A stretch of 64,000 nt of DNA from Rhizobium sp. 007 (GTDB lineage: Bacteria > Pseudomonadota > Alphaproteobacteria > Rhizobiales > Rhizobiaceae). Below are positions 48,655 to 58,013 of the stretch, one piece after another. The DNA lies in assembly GCF_015353075.1 (NCBI RefSeq), contig NZ_CP064188.1, forward strand, positions 1,674,001 through 1,738,000, given 5' to 3'. Each line of letters starts with the position of its first letter. Within the stretch, counting starts at the first letter, position 1. A program made the position numbers and the translations under genes. Below the pieces are notes generated by a model. That model was given only the letters and a program-made list of their open reading frames with translations. It ran no database searches and was not told where the DNA came from.

Positions 48655-50199
48655 GTGTCGATTATGAGCTTTTTTGAAAGCCTCCTCGTCTTGTCTCTCG
48701 TGGCGATCCTGCTACTGCAGGTTTCGCGACGTCTGTCGCTTCCCTATCCTTCCCTGCTGGCAATGGCGGGCGCTGCAGCTGCGCTTGTGCCGGGAACCCC
48801 ATATGTCTCACTTGAACCTGAGACCGCCCTTGCTTTGTTCATCGCCCCCGCGCTGATGGACGCGGCATTTGACTTTCCAGTCCGAACTGCCCGGCGTTTC
48901 TGGTTGCCGTTGCTCGTCTTTGCCATCGGTGGAGTGATTGTCACAGCATTCGCCGTTGCGCTTGCAGGATCTTGGCTTGCTGGCCTGCCGTTTGCGGCCG
49001 CGCTCGTCCTTGGGGCCATTGTCGCACCACCCGACGCAGCAGCGGCGACTGCGATCCTTTCAGGGGTGGCGATACCTCGCAGCACAGATGCCGTGCTGCG
49101 AGGCGAAAGCCTTTTCAACGACGCGGCCGCCCTCCTCATCTTCGGGGCCGCGCTCGCGGTACATTCAACGGGGAATCTTGGTGTCACCGTCGGCCTACAT
49201 TTCGCCCTTGCGGCTCCCGGCGGCATCCTTCTCGGTATTTTGGCGGCTTTCGTCGGCAAGCATCTTTCCGGTTTCGTGTCCGGCACCTTGGGCGGAAACC
49301 TGCTTCAGTTCGTCCAGACGTACCTGCTTTGGATTCTTGCCGAACATCTGGGGCTGTCGGCGGTGCTTGCGGTCGTGGCCATGGCCATGGCTATGGCAAG
49401 CAGCGTCGCGACATCTGCGCGCATGCGGGTCCAGTCCTATGCGGTCTGGAGTGCCGTCGTCTTCGTCCTCAACATCATGGCATTCCTATTAATGGGCATG
49501 CAGATCAGAGGCATCATCGCAGGCATGCCGGAGGGTCAGCTCGGCCAGGCCTGCACATTCGCTGCGTTTGTCGTCGCGATCGTCGTTCTCGTCCGGTTTG
49601 CGGTCTGCATCGGCTATAACCGTATCCTGGCCAGCCTTGCACGCCGCCGCGGACGAAAGGAACCAGCGACGATCAAGCAGGCGGTTCTCGCCGGCTGGTG
49701 CGGAATGCGAGGACTGGTCACCCTTGCGACAGCATTCGCGCTGCCGAGCGATTTTCCTCAGCGCGACACAGTCGTGCTGACTGCTTTCGCGGTGGTTCTT
49801 GCAACACTCGTCATCCAAGGACTGACGCTTTCACCCTTGATCCGATGGCTGGGTCTCGACGGGCGCGCAGCGGCAGCCGAGGAGCTGCGGGGCCGTCGCG
49901 CGCAGATCACAAAGGCCGGCATCTGCGTACTGGAGGATCAATCCGGCCCGGAGGCGGAGCTCTTGAGAAGCAAGTTTCTGATCGAGCAGAAAGCACTTTT
50001 CAATGTTGAAGGACCCTCCTCGCTTGAAACCTACCGCAAACTGGCGCTGGGCTCGATTGCCGCCCAACGCATGGAGCTTGAGCGACTTCGTTCCCAGAAT
50101 GAACTCAACGTCGATGAGTACAATCTGCTGCTTGAGGAGATCGACTGGCGAGAGCTTTCTGTTTTGCCGCTCGAAGATCGGAAGATTGAGGAGATCTGA
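48655..50199 (+). CDS. Na+/H+ antiporter, CPA1 (NhaP) family
   Basis: This 514-residue protein has about twelve helices (residues 5-400) with the ion-binding region APPDAAAATAIL and the FNDAAALLIFG motif of CPA1 exchangers, then a soluble C-terminal tail of about 110 residues. It would exchange cytoplasmic sodium or potassium for protons. The start is GTG at 48655 (GAGATGGG upstream) or ATG at 48664, differing by three residues. The typical TDP of the ion site is replaced by PPD, as in some CPA1 subgroups. Confidence 0.9.
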   Translation: MSIMSFFESLLVLSLVAILLLQVSRRLSLPYPSLLAMAGAAAALVPGTPYVSLEPETALALFIAPALMDAAFDFPVRTARRFWLPLLVFAIGGVIVTAFAVALAGSWLAGLPFAAALVLGAIVAPPDAAAATAILSGVAIPRSTDAVLRGESLFNDAAALLIFGAALAVHSTGNLGVTVGLHFALAAPGGILLGILAAFVGKHLSGFVSGTLGGNLLQFVQTYLLWILAEHLGLSAVLAVVAMAMAMASSVATSARMRVQSYAVWSAVVFVLNIMAFLLMGMQIRGIIAGMPEGQLGQACTFAAFVVAIVVLVRFAVCIGYNRILASLARRRGRKEPATIKQAVLAGWCGMRGLVTLATAFALPSDFPQRDTVVLTAFAVVLATLVIQGLTLSPLIRWLGLDGRAAAAEELRGRRAQITKAGICVLEDQSGPEAELLRSKFLIEQKALFNVEGPSSLETYRKLALGSIAAQRMELERLRSQNELNVDEYNLLLEEIDWRELSVLPLEDRKIEEI

Positions 50200-50210
50200 A
50201 ATCACGCGCT

Positions 50211-50236
50211 GCATTCCTCGTGTCCCCGCGAGAATG
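50211..50236. terminator. hairpin between convergent antiporter and amine oxidase genes
   Basis: GCATTCCTCG pairs with CGAGAATGC with one bulged base. It lies between two convergent genes and may terminate either; no T-tract is present. Confidence 0.35.
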
Positions 50237-50276
50237 CCTGGTCCCTGTCGCGTGCTGAAATTCTTGCCCAGGCCCC

Positions 50277-51518
50277 TCAGGCGATGGTCTTTACAAGCTC
50301 CTGCGCCGCCATCACTCCAGTATCATATGCGCCGTGTGCAGTCGAATAGCGTCCAGTCGAACAGGCTTCACCTGCAAAGAAGATGCGATTGTCATGCGGA
50401 GCGGCAAGCGTTCTGCGAAGATCAGACGCTCCTGGGCTGGCGTATGAATAGGAGCCGCCGATGTGCGGATCGGAGCCCCAAGCCGAAAAGGAGATCAATG
50501 AAAGCTGCCGTCCGATGTCGGATCCCAAAGCGCGCTTCAGCTCGTCAAGTCCGAACTGGAATGCCTCCTTCGGTCCCCCACGTTCTAAGTCATTTGCCAA
50601 ATCCCCTGCATAATATCCCTCCACAACGGGATTTCCTAGGGGCCTGATTTGGTAGGCACCTGTCCGGCGTTCGCGATAGGAGCCTAGAAGATGACTGTCC
50701 AGCGGTAGGGCGTCTGGCCTTTCCACCTTCATGAACAGTTTGTTCGCAAGGCCGAGGGGCAGGCGGGAGGCTGCATCGATTTTTTTGGGAAGCGGCGGGA
50801 GAAACGCGATGCGCTCACTCGCAAGCACATTCGTAGAGACAGTGACGATTACCGCCTTGACACGGAGGTGGCCTTTCGATGTCGAAATACCGACGTGATC
50901 CGCGGCGCGGTGGTCGATGCGTTCCACGGGGGTCTGCAGCTCGATCGCAAGGGGTCCGGCATAGGCGGAGACAACCGTTCCATAGCCTTCACGTACTCGC
51001 CAGTCGGGACCGGGACCGGGCTCATACCGCTGGAGGTCGACAACCGACGATCTTTCAAGTCCGGCTCCGGTGATGAACGCACCGACCGCGTGGACGTACT
51101 CGTTCCACCTGCCGCCGGCGGGGAGCATGCTCGAAAGCGCCGCATCCTCGCCCTCATGGGAATTGATCCTCTCAAAGAATGCTTCGAGGGCGCGGATTGC
51201 GGGCCGGGCGTCAGCGTTTGTTTCGAGCTGGCGACCTCCCTCGTCCCATGGGGCGCGGGCGTCATCGATCGTAAGCCCCAGTTTCCGGGCGATCGCCGTC
51301 CAGGCATTCGTTCTTGCCCCATGCAGCCATCCGCATCCGACGTCAAGGGCGCCGAGTCCCGCACCGAAATGCTCAGTCCGCGCTCGCCCTCCTATACGTG
51401 CGGACGCCTCCAGAACGACGAGCGAAAGGTCCGGTCGCGCCGCCATAAGGTGCCGGCCCGCCGCTATACCGGCCGCGCCAGCGCCGATGATCGCCACATC
51501 TACTTCGTTCTCAGTCAC
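50277..51518 (-). CDS. flavin-containing amine oxidase
   Basis: This 413-residue flavoprotein has VDVAIIGAGAAGIAAG at the N terminus, EASARIGGRART, a GCGWLHG substrate-domain segment and the C-terminal FAD contact FFAGEACSTGRYSTAHGAY. The family oxidises primary or secondary amines, including polyamines and some amino acids, to aldehydes with release of hydrogen peroxide. It starts with GTG, with GGGAGG eight bases upstream, and overlaps the end of a small upstream ORF (GTGA). It is in an apparent operon with a TetR gene. Confidence 0.9.
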   Translation of the reverse strand: MTENEVDVAIIGAGAAGIAAGRHLMAARPDLSLVVLEASARIGGRARTEHFGAGLGALDVGCGWLHGARTNAWTAIARKLGLTIDDARAPWDEGGRQLETNADARPAIRALEAFFERINSHEGEDAALSSMLPAGGRWNEYVHAVGAFITGAGLERSSVVDLQRYEPGPGPDWRVREGYGTVVSAYAGPLAIELQTPVERIDHRAADHVGISTSKGHLRVKAVIVTVSTNVLASERIAFLPPLPKKIDAASRLPLGLANKLFMKVERPDALPLDSHLLGSYRERRTGAYQIRPLGNPVVEGYYAGDLANDLERGGPKEAFQFGLDELKRALGSDIGRQLSLISFSAWGSDPHIGGSYSYASPGASDLRRTLAAPHDNRIFFAGEACSTGRYSTAHGAYDTGVMAAQELVKTIA

Positions 51519-51745
51519 AATGGTGCCTCCCGATTGAGCTCAGAACGGCCATGGTGATCCATATGCACCAGCGTCAGCATAGCTTCGGACAGAGCCGGAG
51601 AATAGCTGCGGACACTGACCGCTCCCATTAGCCAGTTTCGAAGGAGATGCCGCCCAAAATCAGGTGATCTTCGCTGAAGCCGCATCCTGAATACTTCGGA
51701 GTCGTCAAGATGCGCGCTGCGGACTTTGCGCCGCTGTCGTTTCAT
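51515..51745 (-). CDS. possible small basic protein coupled to tetR and the amine oxidase
   Basis: This 76-residue ORF fills the space between tetR and the amine oxidase exactly. Its ATG overlaps the tetR stop (ATGA, 51742-51745) and its TGA overlaps the amine oxidase GTG (GTGA, 51515-51518). The product is rich in Arg and His (starts MKRQRRKVRSAHL) and has no motif I recognise. A clear ribosome site at its own start is lacking. Overlaps on both sides suggest translational coupling; a chance open frame remains possible. Confidence 0.4.
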   Translation of the reverse strand: MKRQRRKVRSAHLDDSEVFRMRLQRRSPDFGRHLLRNWLMGAVSVRSYSPALSEAMLTLVHMDHHGRSELNREAPL

Positions 51746-52368
51746 GGCTTCTGGCTCGGACAAAGATCAAGGTATCTCAATAGTTCCTGGCCGCAGTCTT
51801 TGAGAGCAGAACTGCTCTGGCTTGCCTTCGCGATCCCCATTGCCCCCCAGTATGAAGCAATGATGAAGATTGCTGCGGCCTCGGCATCAAGGTGCGCGTA
51901 GCGTCCGGCGAGTTGATCTGCGCGGATCTTTTGCGCAAGTTGACTTCTCCATTGCGCGAGGATTGCGACGGCGGCCTCCCGCATGGCGCCATCTTGTCCG
52001 ACCGGTTCGCTCACCATGTTGCCGAGCGGACATCCAGAGACAAAGCCCTGTTGATCCAGTTCTCGGATGATCTCGGTGAATATGGCTTCTATGCCGTCGG
52101 ATGCCGTCTTAGCCTGTGATATCGGCTTGATCCAAGTTTGCTCGACTGCGTCGGCGACATTGCCGTTCAAAACTGCAAGACCCAGCTCCTTCTTGGTCGG
52201 GAAGTGATGTGAGAACGCTCCACCTGTTACGCGCGCCGCCGCCTTGAGGTCCTGAACGGTAGTAACGCCGTAGCCGCGGGTGGTGAAGGCGTTGAAAGCG
52301 GTGTCGACAATTCGCCTTCTTACGCCTTCCGGATCGTTCGATCTTCGCTTCTGCAGACGTTTCGCCAT
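51742..52368 (-). CDS. TetR-family transcriptional regulator
   Basis: This 208-residue protein has a TetR helix-turn-helix (about residues 20-65; GVTTVQDLKAAARVTGGAFSHHFPTK, visible in parts as TTVQDL, GGAFSHHFPTK) and an all-helical ligand domain with SGCPLGNMVSEP, typical of the TetR_C_16/YxaF-like group. ATG at 52368 or 52386 are possible. It is divergent from the NIPSNAP gene and the shared promoter region has two tandem palindromes, so it probably represses both directions. Confidence 0.9.
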   Translation of the reverse strand: MAKRLQKRRSNDPEGVRRRIVDTAFNAFTTRGYGVTTVQDLKAAARVTGGAFSHHFPTKKELGLAVLNGNVADAVEQTWIKPISQAKTASDGIEAIFTEIIRELDQQGFVSGCPLGNMVSEPVGQDGAMREAAVAILAQWRSQLAQKIRADQLAGRYAHLDAEAAAIFIIASYWGAMGIAKASQSSSALKDCGQELLRYLDLCPSQKP

Positions 52369-52389
52369 TGAAGGGTTCTGTAACATAAC

Positions 52390-52444
52390 TTGACAAACAG
52401 GACAATCGACCTGTAATTAAAAACAGGACAGCTATCCTGTTTTT
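52390..52444. promoter_or_regulatory. promoter with two tandem TetR-type operators
   Basis: TTGACA (52390-52395) and TAATTA (52414-52419, 18-base spacer) form a promoter-like pair toward the NIPSNAP gene. Overlapping it are AAACAGGA-N6-ACCTGT (from 52395) and a perfect AAAAACAGGA-N6-TCCTGTTTTT (52419-52444), with equivalent positions 26 bases apart. This is the expected layout for repression by the adjacent TetR protein. Confidence 0.6.
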
Positions 52445-52455
52445 TTGAGGGATCA

Positions 52456-53196
52456 ATGCGTAACCCCACGTCAGCCGATTCAGTCTTCGAACTCCGCCAG
52501 TACCGTCTCCATCCGGGTGCGCGCGAAACGCTGATCGACGTTTTCGATCGAGAATTCCTGGAGACACAGGAGGAGGCTGGCATACGCGTCGTCGCTCAGT
52601 TTCGCGATCTCGATGATACCGACAGCTTCGTCTGGCTGCGCGGCTTTGCGAATATGGAGTCGCGAAGAGAGGCGCTCGGCCGCTTTTACGGAGGCTCGGT
52701 CTGGGCGCGCCATCGTGATGTCGCCAACGGCACAATGGTCAATTCCGACAATGTTCGGCTGCTGCGCCCCGCCAACCTCGACCCGAGTTCTCAGCCGTGC
52801 GCCGCAGAGCGGCCGCGCTCCGGCAGCACTTTGGAGTCGTCCGCGCTGTTTCTTTGCGCGATCCATTACACTGCGCCGGGTAAAGAGGAGGCTTTTTCTG
52901 CCTTCTTCGAAAATGACCTCCGCTTACCGCTTCTCGAAAGTGGCGCGACCGTCCCTGCAACCTTCATGAGCGAACACAGCGCCAACACGTTCCCAAGGCT
53001 CCCGATCCGAGAAGGAGAATCGGTTTTTGTCGCTCTTTACCGTTTCCCGACGCCGCAAGCTTACGCCACTCATCTCGGCGCACTTGCAGCGTCGCGGAAG
53101 TGGACCGAGGAAATCGAACCGCAAATCATGCGACGCACGTGGCGGGCGAGCGAGGTGCTGAGGCTTTCACCGACGTCACGATCGTTGATGCGCTAG
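52456..53196 (+). CDS. NIPSNAP-family protein (two ferredoxin-like repeats)
   Basis: The 246-residue cytosolic protein has a NIPSNAP domain (about residues 10-105; FELRQYRLHPGARETLIDVF) and a second similar half (about 128-235; FLCAIHYTAPGKEEAFSAFF). The function of the family in bacteria is not established; dimeric alpha-beta barrel proteins of this type often bind small aromatic or hydrophobic ligands. It starts 12 bases after the second TetR-type palindrome, so it is a likely target of the TetR repressor. Confidence 0.85.
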   Translation: MRNPTSADSVFELRQYRLHPGARETLIDVFDREFLETQEEAGIRVVAQFRDLDDTDSFVWLRGFANMESRREALGRFYGGSVWARHRDVANGTMVNSDNVRLLRPANLDPSSQPCAAERPRSGSTLESSALFLCAIHYTAPGKEEAFSAFFENDLRLPLLESGATVPATFMSEHSANTFPRLPIREGESVFVALYRFPTPQAYATHLGALAASRKWTEEIEPQIMRRTWRASEVLRLSPTSRSLMR

Positions 53197-53243
53197 TTTT
53201 GTCGGAACCTCCATCGATTTTCAGGCCCGCGATGAATTCCTTT

Positions 53244-53606
53244 TCAACTGCCTAGGGCCTCGCCGATGGCGGCAAGCAGCACTCGGCCCTCGAAGGGCTT
53301 ACGAAAAAAACCGCTGATGCCCTGGGCGCGGCCCTGATCCGCGATCTCATGGCGGCCTGTGATCAGGAACACCGGCAATTCCGGATGCGCCTTCTTCACC
53401 AAGTCACGAAGTTCAAAGCCATCCGTGCCTGGTATTCCTATGTCGGTGATGAGGACATCCACGCCTGACAGCCCGCTCGTGAGCAGCGATTCTGCGGAAG
53501 AAAAGCTGCGTGCTGCGTAGCCCCCGGACTCCAGGAGTTCTTCCAGCGACTCAAGTACCCTTGGGTCGTCATCAACAACCGCCACGACAGGTCTTTTTTT
53601 GCTCAT
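53244..53606 (-). CDS. single-domain response regulator
   Basis: This 120-residue protein is one receiver domain with the acidic pair DDD (12-14), phospho-acceptor Asp55 in ITDIGIPG, Thr83 and Lys103 in FFRKPF. It has no output domain, so it must act by protein contact or as a phosphate sink. It is encoded 285 bases downstream of the large histidine kinase on the same strand and is the most likely partner. The receiver is of the FixJ/NodW-like type. Confidence 0.92.
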   Translation of the reverse strand: MSKKRPVVAVVDDDPRVLESLEELLESGGYAARSFSSAESLLTSGLSGVDVLITDIGIPGTDGFELRDLVKKAHPELPVFLITGRHEIADQGRAQGISGFFRKPFEGRVLLAAIGEALGS

Positions 53607-53784
53607 GCTCTGCTCCCTCTCGCTTGACGCGAGTGAGTTATTGACATTTCCAACTCCGCTATCCCCCGCATAACGTTCCTTGTGTGGATTTGCTGCATGA
53701 CCCCGCTGATCCGCAGTTCTGCAGCGGCCTATCTGTTAAAGACACCGCTCCCGTAAGCGGCAGCCCTTCCTCGGCGCATCAAGT

Positions 53785-53895
53785 TCATGACGCTCCGGTC
53801 TTCTCCCGATCCTGGCCGATTGCCGCCTGGCTGAACGCCGTTCGGATGCGCGCATCGTCATTCACGCTCCATACGAATGGATCATTTGTTGTCAT
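53785..53895 (-). CDS. possible 36-residue ORF overlapping the kinase stop
   Basis: The ATG overlaps the TGA of the histidine kinase (ATGA) and the ORF runs MTTNDPFVWSVNDDARIRTA onward to a stop at 53785. No ribosome site or known motif is visible. It could be a coupled small protein or chance. Confidence 0.2.
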   Translation of the reverse strand: MTTNDPFVWSVNDDARIRTAFSQAAIGQDREKTGAS

Positions 53896-56800
53896 GGAGC
53901 TGAGTTCATTTCGGCCGGCAATGTGAAGATGAATTTCGCTCCGTGTGGTTCGTTTTTCTCGGCCCATAGCTGTCCACCATGCGCCTCGACAATCGAACGG
54001 CAGATCGCAAGCCCCATGCCCATCCCGTTCTCTTTCGTCGTAAAGAACGGCTCGAATATCTTGTCAGGAAACTGAACGCCACGGCCACGATCACTGATCT
54101 CGGTCTGAACCATGTCGCCCATCCGATGTACCCGTATCCGAAGAACCCTGTCATTTTGAACTGACGCCATCGCGTCCATGCCGTTGCGAATGAGATTGAT
54201 CATAACCTGCTGAACCTGGACGCGATCGAACGCGACAAGCCGAAGATGGTCCTCGACCTCGATGCTCATGCGGACGCGGCGCCGTGACGCCTCCTCGGCC
54301 ACGAGATCGCGCACCTCGGCGATGACGCCGCCGAGGGTCGTACAATCTCGCGTGTCTGAGGACTGCCTGAACAAGGCGCGAATGCGGCTGACGACGTCGG
54401 CGGCGGAATTTGCGCTGTGAATGATACGCTCCACCGTTTTTTGAGCTCGCTCGATATTTGGTGGCTCGGCTGTGAGCCAACGCTGGCAGGCGCTTGAGTA
54501 GTTCATCACGGCCGCCAGGGGTTGATTGACCTCATGCGCGATGGATGCCGAAAGTTCAGCAAGGCTGGCCGCCTGGCTTGCGCGGGCGAGGCTCTCTTGC
54601 GTTAGAAGCAACTTTTCCTGAGCTCGAACCTCACCGTCGATATCCAGGCAGATGACGTTCCACTGCACAATGGCGCCGTCGGCGTTGCGCATTGGCGCTG
54701 CGCGCGTTTCGACCCAGCGATACTCACCATCGAAGCGCCGCAGACGGTGTCTCCGAGCATAGGGCTCACCGGTGGACAGGGAATGGGCGTACTGCTCCTT
54801 AACGCCCGCGACGTCGTCTGGATGAACGCCGGCGTCCAGTGTGCCGGCCAGCCGGGACTTTCCTGCGCCGTCCAGTTCTTCAAGCTCGTATCCGAGGAAT
54901 TCGCGGAGCTGCTGGCTGCGATAGACCGGCTCACCATCCGGCGCCGCGCAATCGATCAAGGCCGGCAGCGTTTCAACCAGCTGCCAGAGAAAACGCTCTC
55001 TCTCGCGCAGCGCCTCCTCGGCATGCATTTGATCTTCGATGTCGTGACAGAGGCCGTACCACTGCAGGATGCGCCCGCCATCATCGCGCAGCGGCTCAGC
55101 GCGGGCCGACATCCAGCGATAGACCCCATCCGCACGACGCAGGCGATAGTTCAGGGAAAAGGCCGCGCCGCTGGCGAAGGAGTGATTGAGCGCGTCCGCC
55201 AGCCGGGTTGCATCATCGGGATGGACGAGCGCTGCTATGGCCGCAGCCAGCCCGCTCGATTCCGGACTATCGTAATCGCCTACGTCCAAACCGAAGAACT
55301 TGATCATGCGCTTGCTGAAGAAAACCGGCTCGCCCTCTGGACTTAGCCGCCAGAGCAGGCTTGGAACCATGTCGACGAGCTGCGAGAACTCCCGTTCCCG
55401 GTTGAGCAGAGCCTTTTCAGCCTTCTTGCGTTCTGTGATATCGATAAAGCCGACCAGACTCTTGTCGGCGACGGCGCCGGGACGGGCGGTTGTGAATAGG
55501 ACGTCGATGACGGTGCCGTCCATTCGCGCCACCTGGGTCTCCTCCTGGAAGACCTCCTCGCCGCGATAACGCGCCTCAATGGAGCGACGTATGGTGGAAA
55601 TGCTCGGCTGCCAGTAGCGGGTAATTGGCCCGTGCATCTCCTCGGCATTTTTTGCACCGAACATCTCGATGAGATGTTGGTTGACCTCCTCAACCTCCAG
55701 AGCTTCCACGGCGCGCGGCAGGAATTCGGGATGCTCGTCGATGTAGGTCTGGAGTTCCGTCACGCCCTGCGCCCGCAACTCCTCGAACAAGGGAATAAGC
55801 TTGCTGGCACCCACCTGCGTGAGCCCGATCGGCATATAGTGGAACAGGTCGCGGTAGCGACGCTCGCTTTGCTGCAAAGCCTCCTGCGCCGTCACCAGGT
55901 CATCGATATCGAGACAGACCCCATACCATTGCACGATCCGGCCGTCGGGGTCGCGCAGCGGCTCCGCACGCCCCTCGGTCCAGCGATAGGTTCCATCTGC
56001 CCGATGCTGACGATACTTCATCGCGAAGGAGGTACCAGTCTCGAACGAGCGCGCGAGCGCCTGCTCCACCGCCTGCCTTTCTTCCGGGTGGACATCGGCC
56101 AAGGACCGCGAGGCGTCCGGCGCGGTCAAGTCTTCGAGCGTGACGCCGACCATGTCCATGAGCCGCTTGTTGATGTAGGACGGGATCCCTTCAGGCGTCG
56201 TGCTCCAGATCAGAGCGGGCACGGCGTCGATGAGCTGCCGGAGCTGCCGCTCACTTTCGCGCAATGCTTCCTGCGCGCGCACCTCATCATCGATGTCGAT
56301 GGAAATGGCCAGCCATTGCACAATCACGCCGCCTTCATCCCGCAACGGTTCCCCGCGGCCATCAACCCAGCGATACGCGCCGTCCGCGCGACGCATACGA
56401 TATTTCATGGAGTATGGCTCACCGGTGGCTAGGGAGTGTCGGACCGTCTCTAGCAGACGGGCTGCATCTTCGGGATGGACCAGAGACTCTATGGCTGCCG
56501 CCATCCGGCTCATGTCCGGCCTATCCAGTTCGGCCACGTCGTTCAAGCCGAAGAAGTCAAGCAAGCGCTTGTTGAAGAATGTCGGCTTGCCTTCGGGCGT
56601 CAAACGTCTGATCTGGACGGGAACCATGTCCACGAGCTGCGAGAGCTCCCGCTCCCGGTCGCGCAATGCCACCACGCTTTGGCGCAACGTGAGCAGCGCC
56701 AGCTGATGCTGCCGGGATATAGCGGCAACGATGAGCGCAGAAAATGCCGAGATGGCCAGAAAAAGCTGCAGCATTATCTGCTTGTGCTTCAAGGACTCGG

Positions 56801-57587
56801 CATCGCCGGCAAATTGGCTGGCGCCGGATATTGTAAATACCGCCGTGATGAGAGCAAGGAGGGTCAAGGCGACGGCGGCGCCTCTGAACTCAAAGCGCGC
56901 CGCAGCCCAAAGAAGGGGCGGCATGATGATGTAGGCGAAGGGTAGATAACCGCTCAAGGAAAGGGCGGCGACACCAAGAAAGATCAGCCCAAGGACGCAA
57001 GCTTCCATCCATCGCGCGGACGAGAGCTCGATCCTACCGCGCCAGTTCTGGAACACGACCAGCGCCAGTGGCGCTACGATCAGGATCCCGGTGGCGTCTC
57101 CGACCCACCATAGTGGCCAAGCCGCCACGAAGGTCTGCGATTGTATGCCAAACCACGCAAGTGTCGCACTTCCCACCGTCGCGCCTACGACTGGCGCAAT
57201 TCCGGCGGCCAGTACCACGAATGCGAGTACTTCCTGCAAGGTTTCCAGCCGAACCGGCCGCCTGCAGGTCCGATTCACAAGCCAAGCGCCAACCGCCGCT
57301 TCAAGCGCGTTGCCGATATAGATCAGGAAGGCTGCAGGCAGCGGACTATGGAACCACAAGAAATTGCTGAACAGTTCAGCCAGGCACCCCGCCAGCACCC
57401 ACCACGGCCAGCTGTACCTGGAGGCGACGACAAGCGTGGCAATGAAAAGTCCGCCCGCAGGCCAAATGGAGATACCTGTTCCAGGTACGATTGCGAGCGA
57501 CTGAGCGAATGCGCAACCCAACACATAAGCTGCAAAAAAAAGCCCCAGGTGCAAGAATTGGGGACGATGCGACCAGACGCACCTCAT
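53892..57587 (-). CDS. MASE1 histidine kinase with five PAS domains
   Basis: At about 1231 residues this membrane-bound kinase has an N-terminal MASE1 sensor of about eight helices (residues 10-290). Five PAS domains follow (about 314-439, 444-565, 574-720, 729-855, 864-990), then HisKA with phospho-His1018 in SIAHEVNQPLAAV and HATPase_c with NLIRNGMDAM and GRGVQF. Four PAS units share the GEPY..RRADG.YRW..R.EPLRD pattern and look like internal duplications. The third is different. The ATG at 57587 has AGGAG seven bases upstream; ATG at 57695 would add 36 residues. It probably phosphorylates the single-domain regulator downstream. Confidence 0.88.
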   Translation of the reverse strand: MRCVWSHRPQFLHLGLFFAAYVLGCAFAQSLAIVPGTGISIWPAGGLFIATLVVASRYSWPWWVLAGCLAELFSNFLWFHSPLPAAFLIYIGNALEAAVGAWLVNRTCRRPVRLETLQEVLAFVVLAAGIAPVVGATVGSATLAWFGIQSQTFVAAWPLWWVGDATGILIVAPLALVVFQNWRGRIELSSARWMEACVLGLIFLGVAALSLSGYLPFAYIIMPPLLWAAARFEFRGAAVALTLLALITAVFTISGASQFAGDAESLKHKQIMLQLFLAISAFSALIVAAISRQHQLALLTLRQSVVALRDRERELSQLVDMVPVQIRRLTPEGKPTFFNKRLLDFFGLNDVAELDRPDMSRMAAAIESLVHPEDAARLLETVRHSLATGEPYSMKYRMRRADGAYRWVDGRGEPLRDEGGVIVQWLAISIDIDDEVRAQEALRESERQLRQLIDAVPALIWSTTPEGIPSYINKRLMDMVGVTLEDLTAPDASRSLADVHPEERQAVEQALARSFETGTSFAMKYRQHRADGTYRWTEGRAEPLRDPDGRIVQWYGVCLDIDDLVTAQEALQQSERRYRDLFHYMPIGLTQVGASKLIPLFEELRAQGVTELQTYIDEHPEFLPRAVEALEVEEVNQHLIEMFGAKNAEEMHGPITRYWQPSISTIRRSIEARYRGEEVFQEETQVARMDGTVIDVLFTTARPGAVADKSLVGFIDITERKKAEKALLNREREFSQLVDMVPSLLWRLSPEGEPVFFSKRMIKFFGLDVGDYDSPESSGLAAAIAALVHPDDATRLADALNHSFASGAAFSLNYRLRRADGVYRWMSARAEPLRDDGGRILQWYGLCHDIEDQMHAEEALRERERFLWQLVETLPALIDCAAPDGEPVYRSQQLREFLGYELEELDGAGKSRLAGTLDAGVHPDDVAGVKEQYAHSLSTGEPYARRHRLRRFDGEYRWVETRAAPMRNADGAIVQWNVICLDIDGEVRAQEKLLLTQESLARASQAASLAELSASIAHEVNQPLAAVMNYSSACQRWLTAEPPNIERAQKTVERIIHSANSAADVVSRIRALFRQSSDTRDCTTLGGVIAEVRDLVAEEASRRRVRMSIEVEDHLRLVAFDRVQVQQVMINLIRNGMDAMASVQNDRVLRIRVHRMGDMVQTEISDRGRGVQFPDKIFEPFFTTKENGMGMGLAICRSIVEAHGGQLWAEKNEPHGAKFIFTLPAEMNSAP

Positions 57588-57695
57588 CGGCAGCTCCTGT
57601 CGGACAAAGGAAGTCTGGGCACTGTCAGCGCTTCGTCCGGCACCTTTACCCAATATCCGGGCTGATTTAATCATACCCCAACTTAATCCCAGCAT

Positions 57696-58013
57696 GCCTA
57701 TAGTGGACCCTCCTCACGAAAGCCGGAATAGGTCCTGCGCTTCTGCGCTTAGGATACGTGGAAGCAAGCGACAAAAACACCTATTCCGAAGAATAGGGTC
57801 CGGCAGCTTGTCGGTGAAGCCCTTCTTGGAGGTCGCCAGGCAGTCCAGGAAGCACCGAGGCCTGGAGCTTTTTTGTCCCGGCATCAAAATACCCGAGAGG
57901 TTGACCCAAACCCTCATCCTTGCAAACTAGGGGCAGGAAAAATCGGCTTCAATGCGCCCCTTCGCATTTTTCATGCCTCAGATCCGCAATGGTTTCGACA
58001 GCATAAACCCAGG
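57696..58013. other. 318-base region upstream of the kinase gene
   Basis: It includes GGAGGG before the alternative kinase start. It may hold the rest of a degraded MscS-like gene, but no conserved motif is visible in any frame. Nothing else was recognised. Confidence 0.4.
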
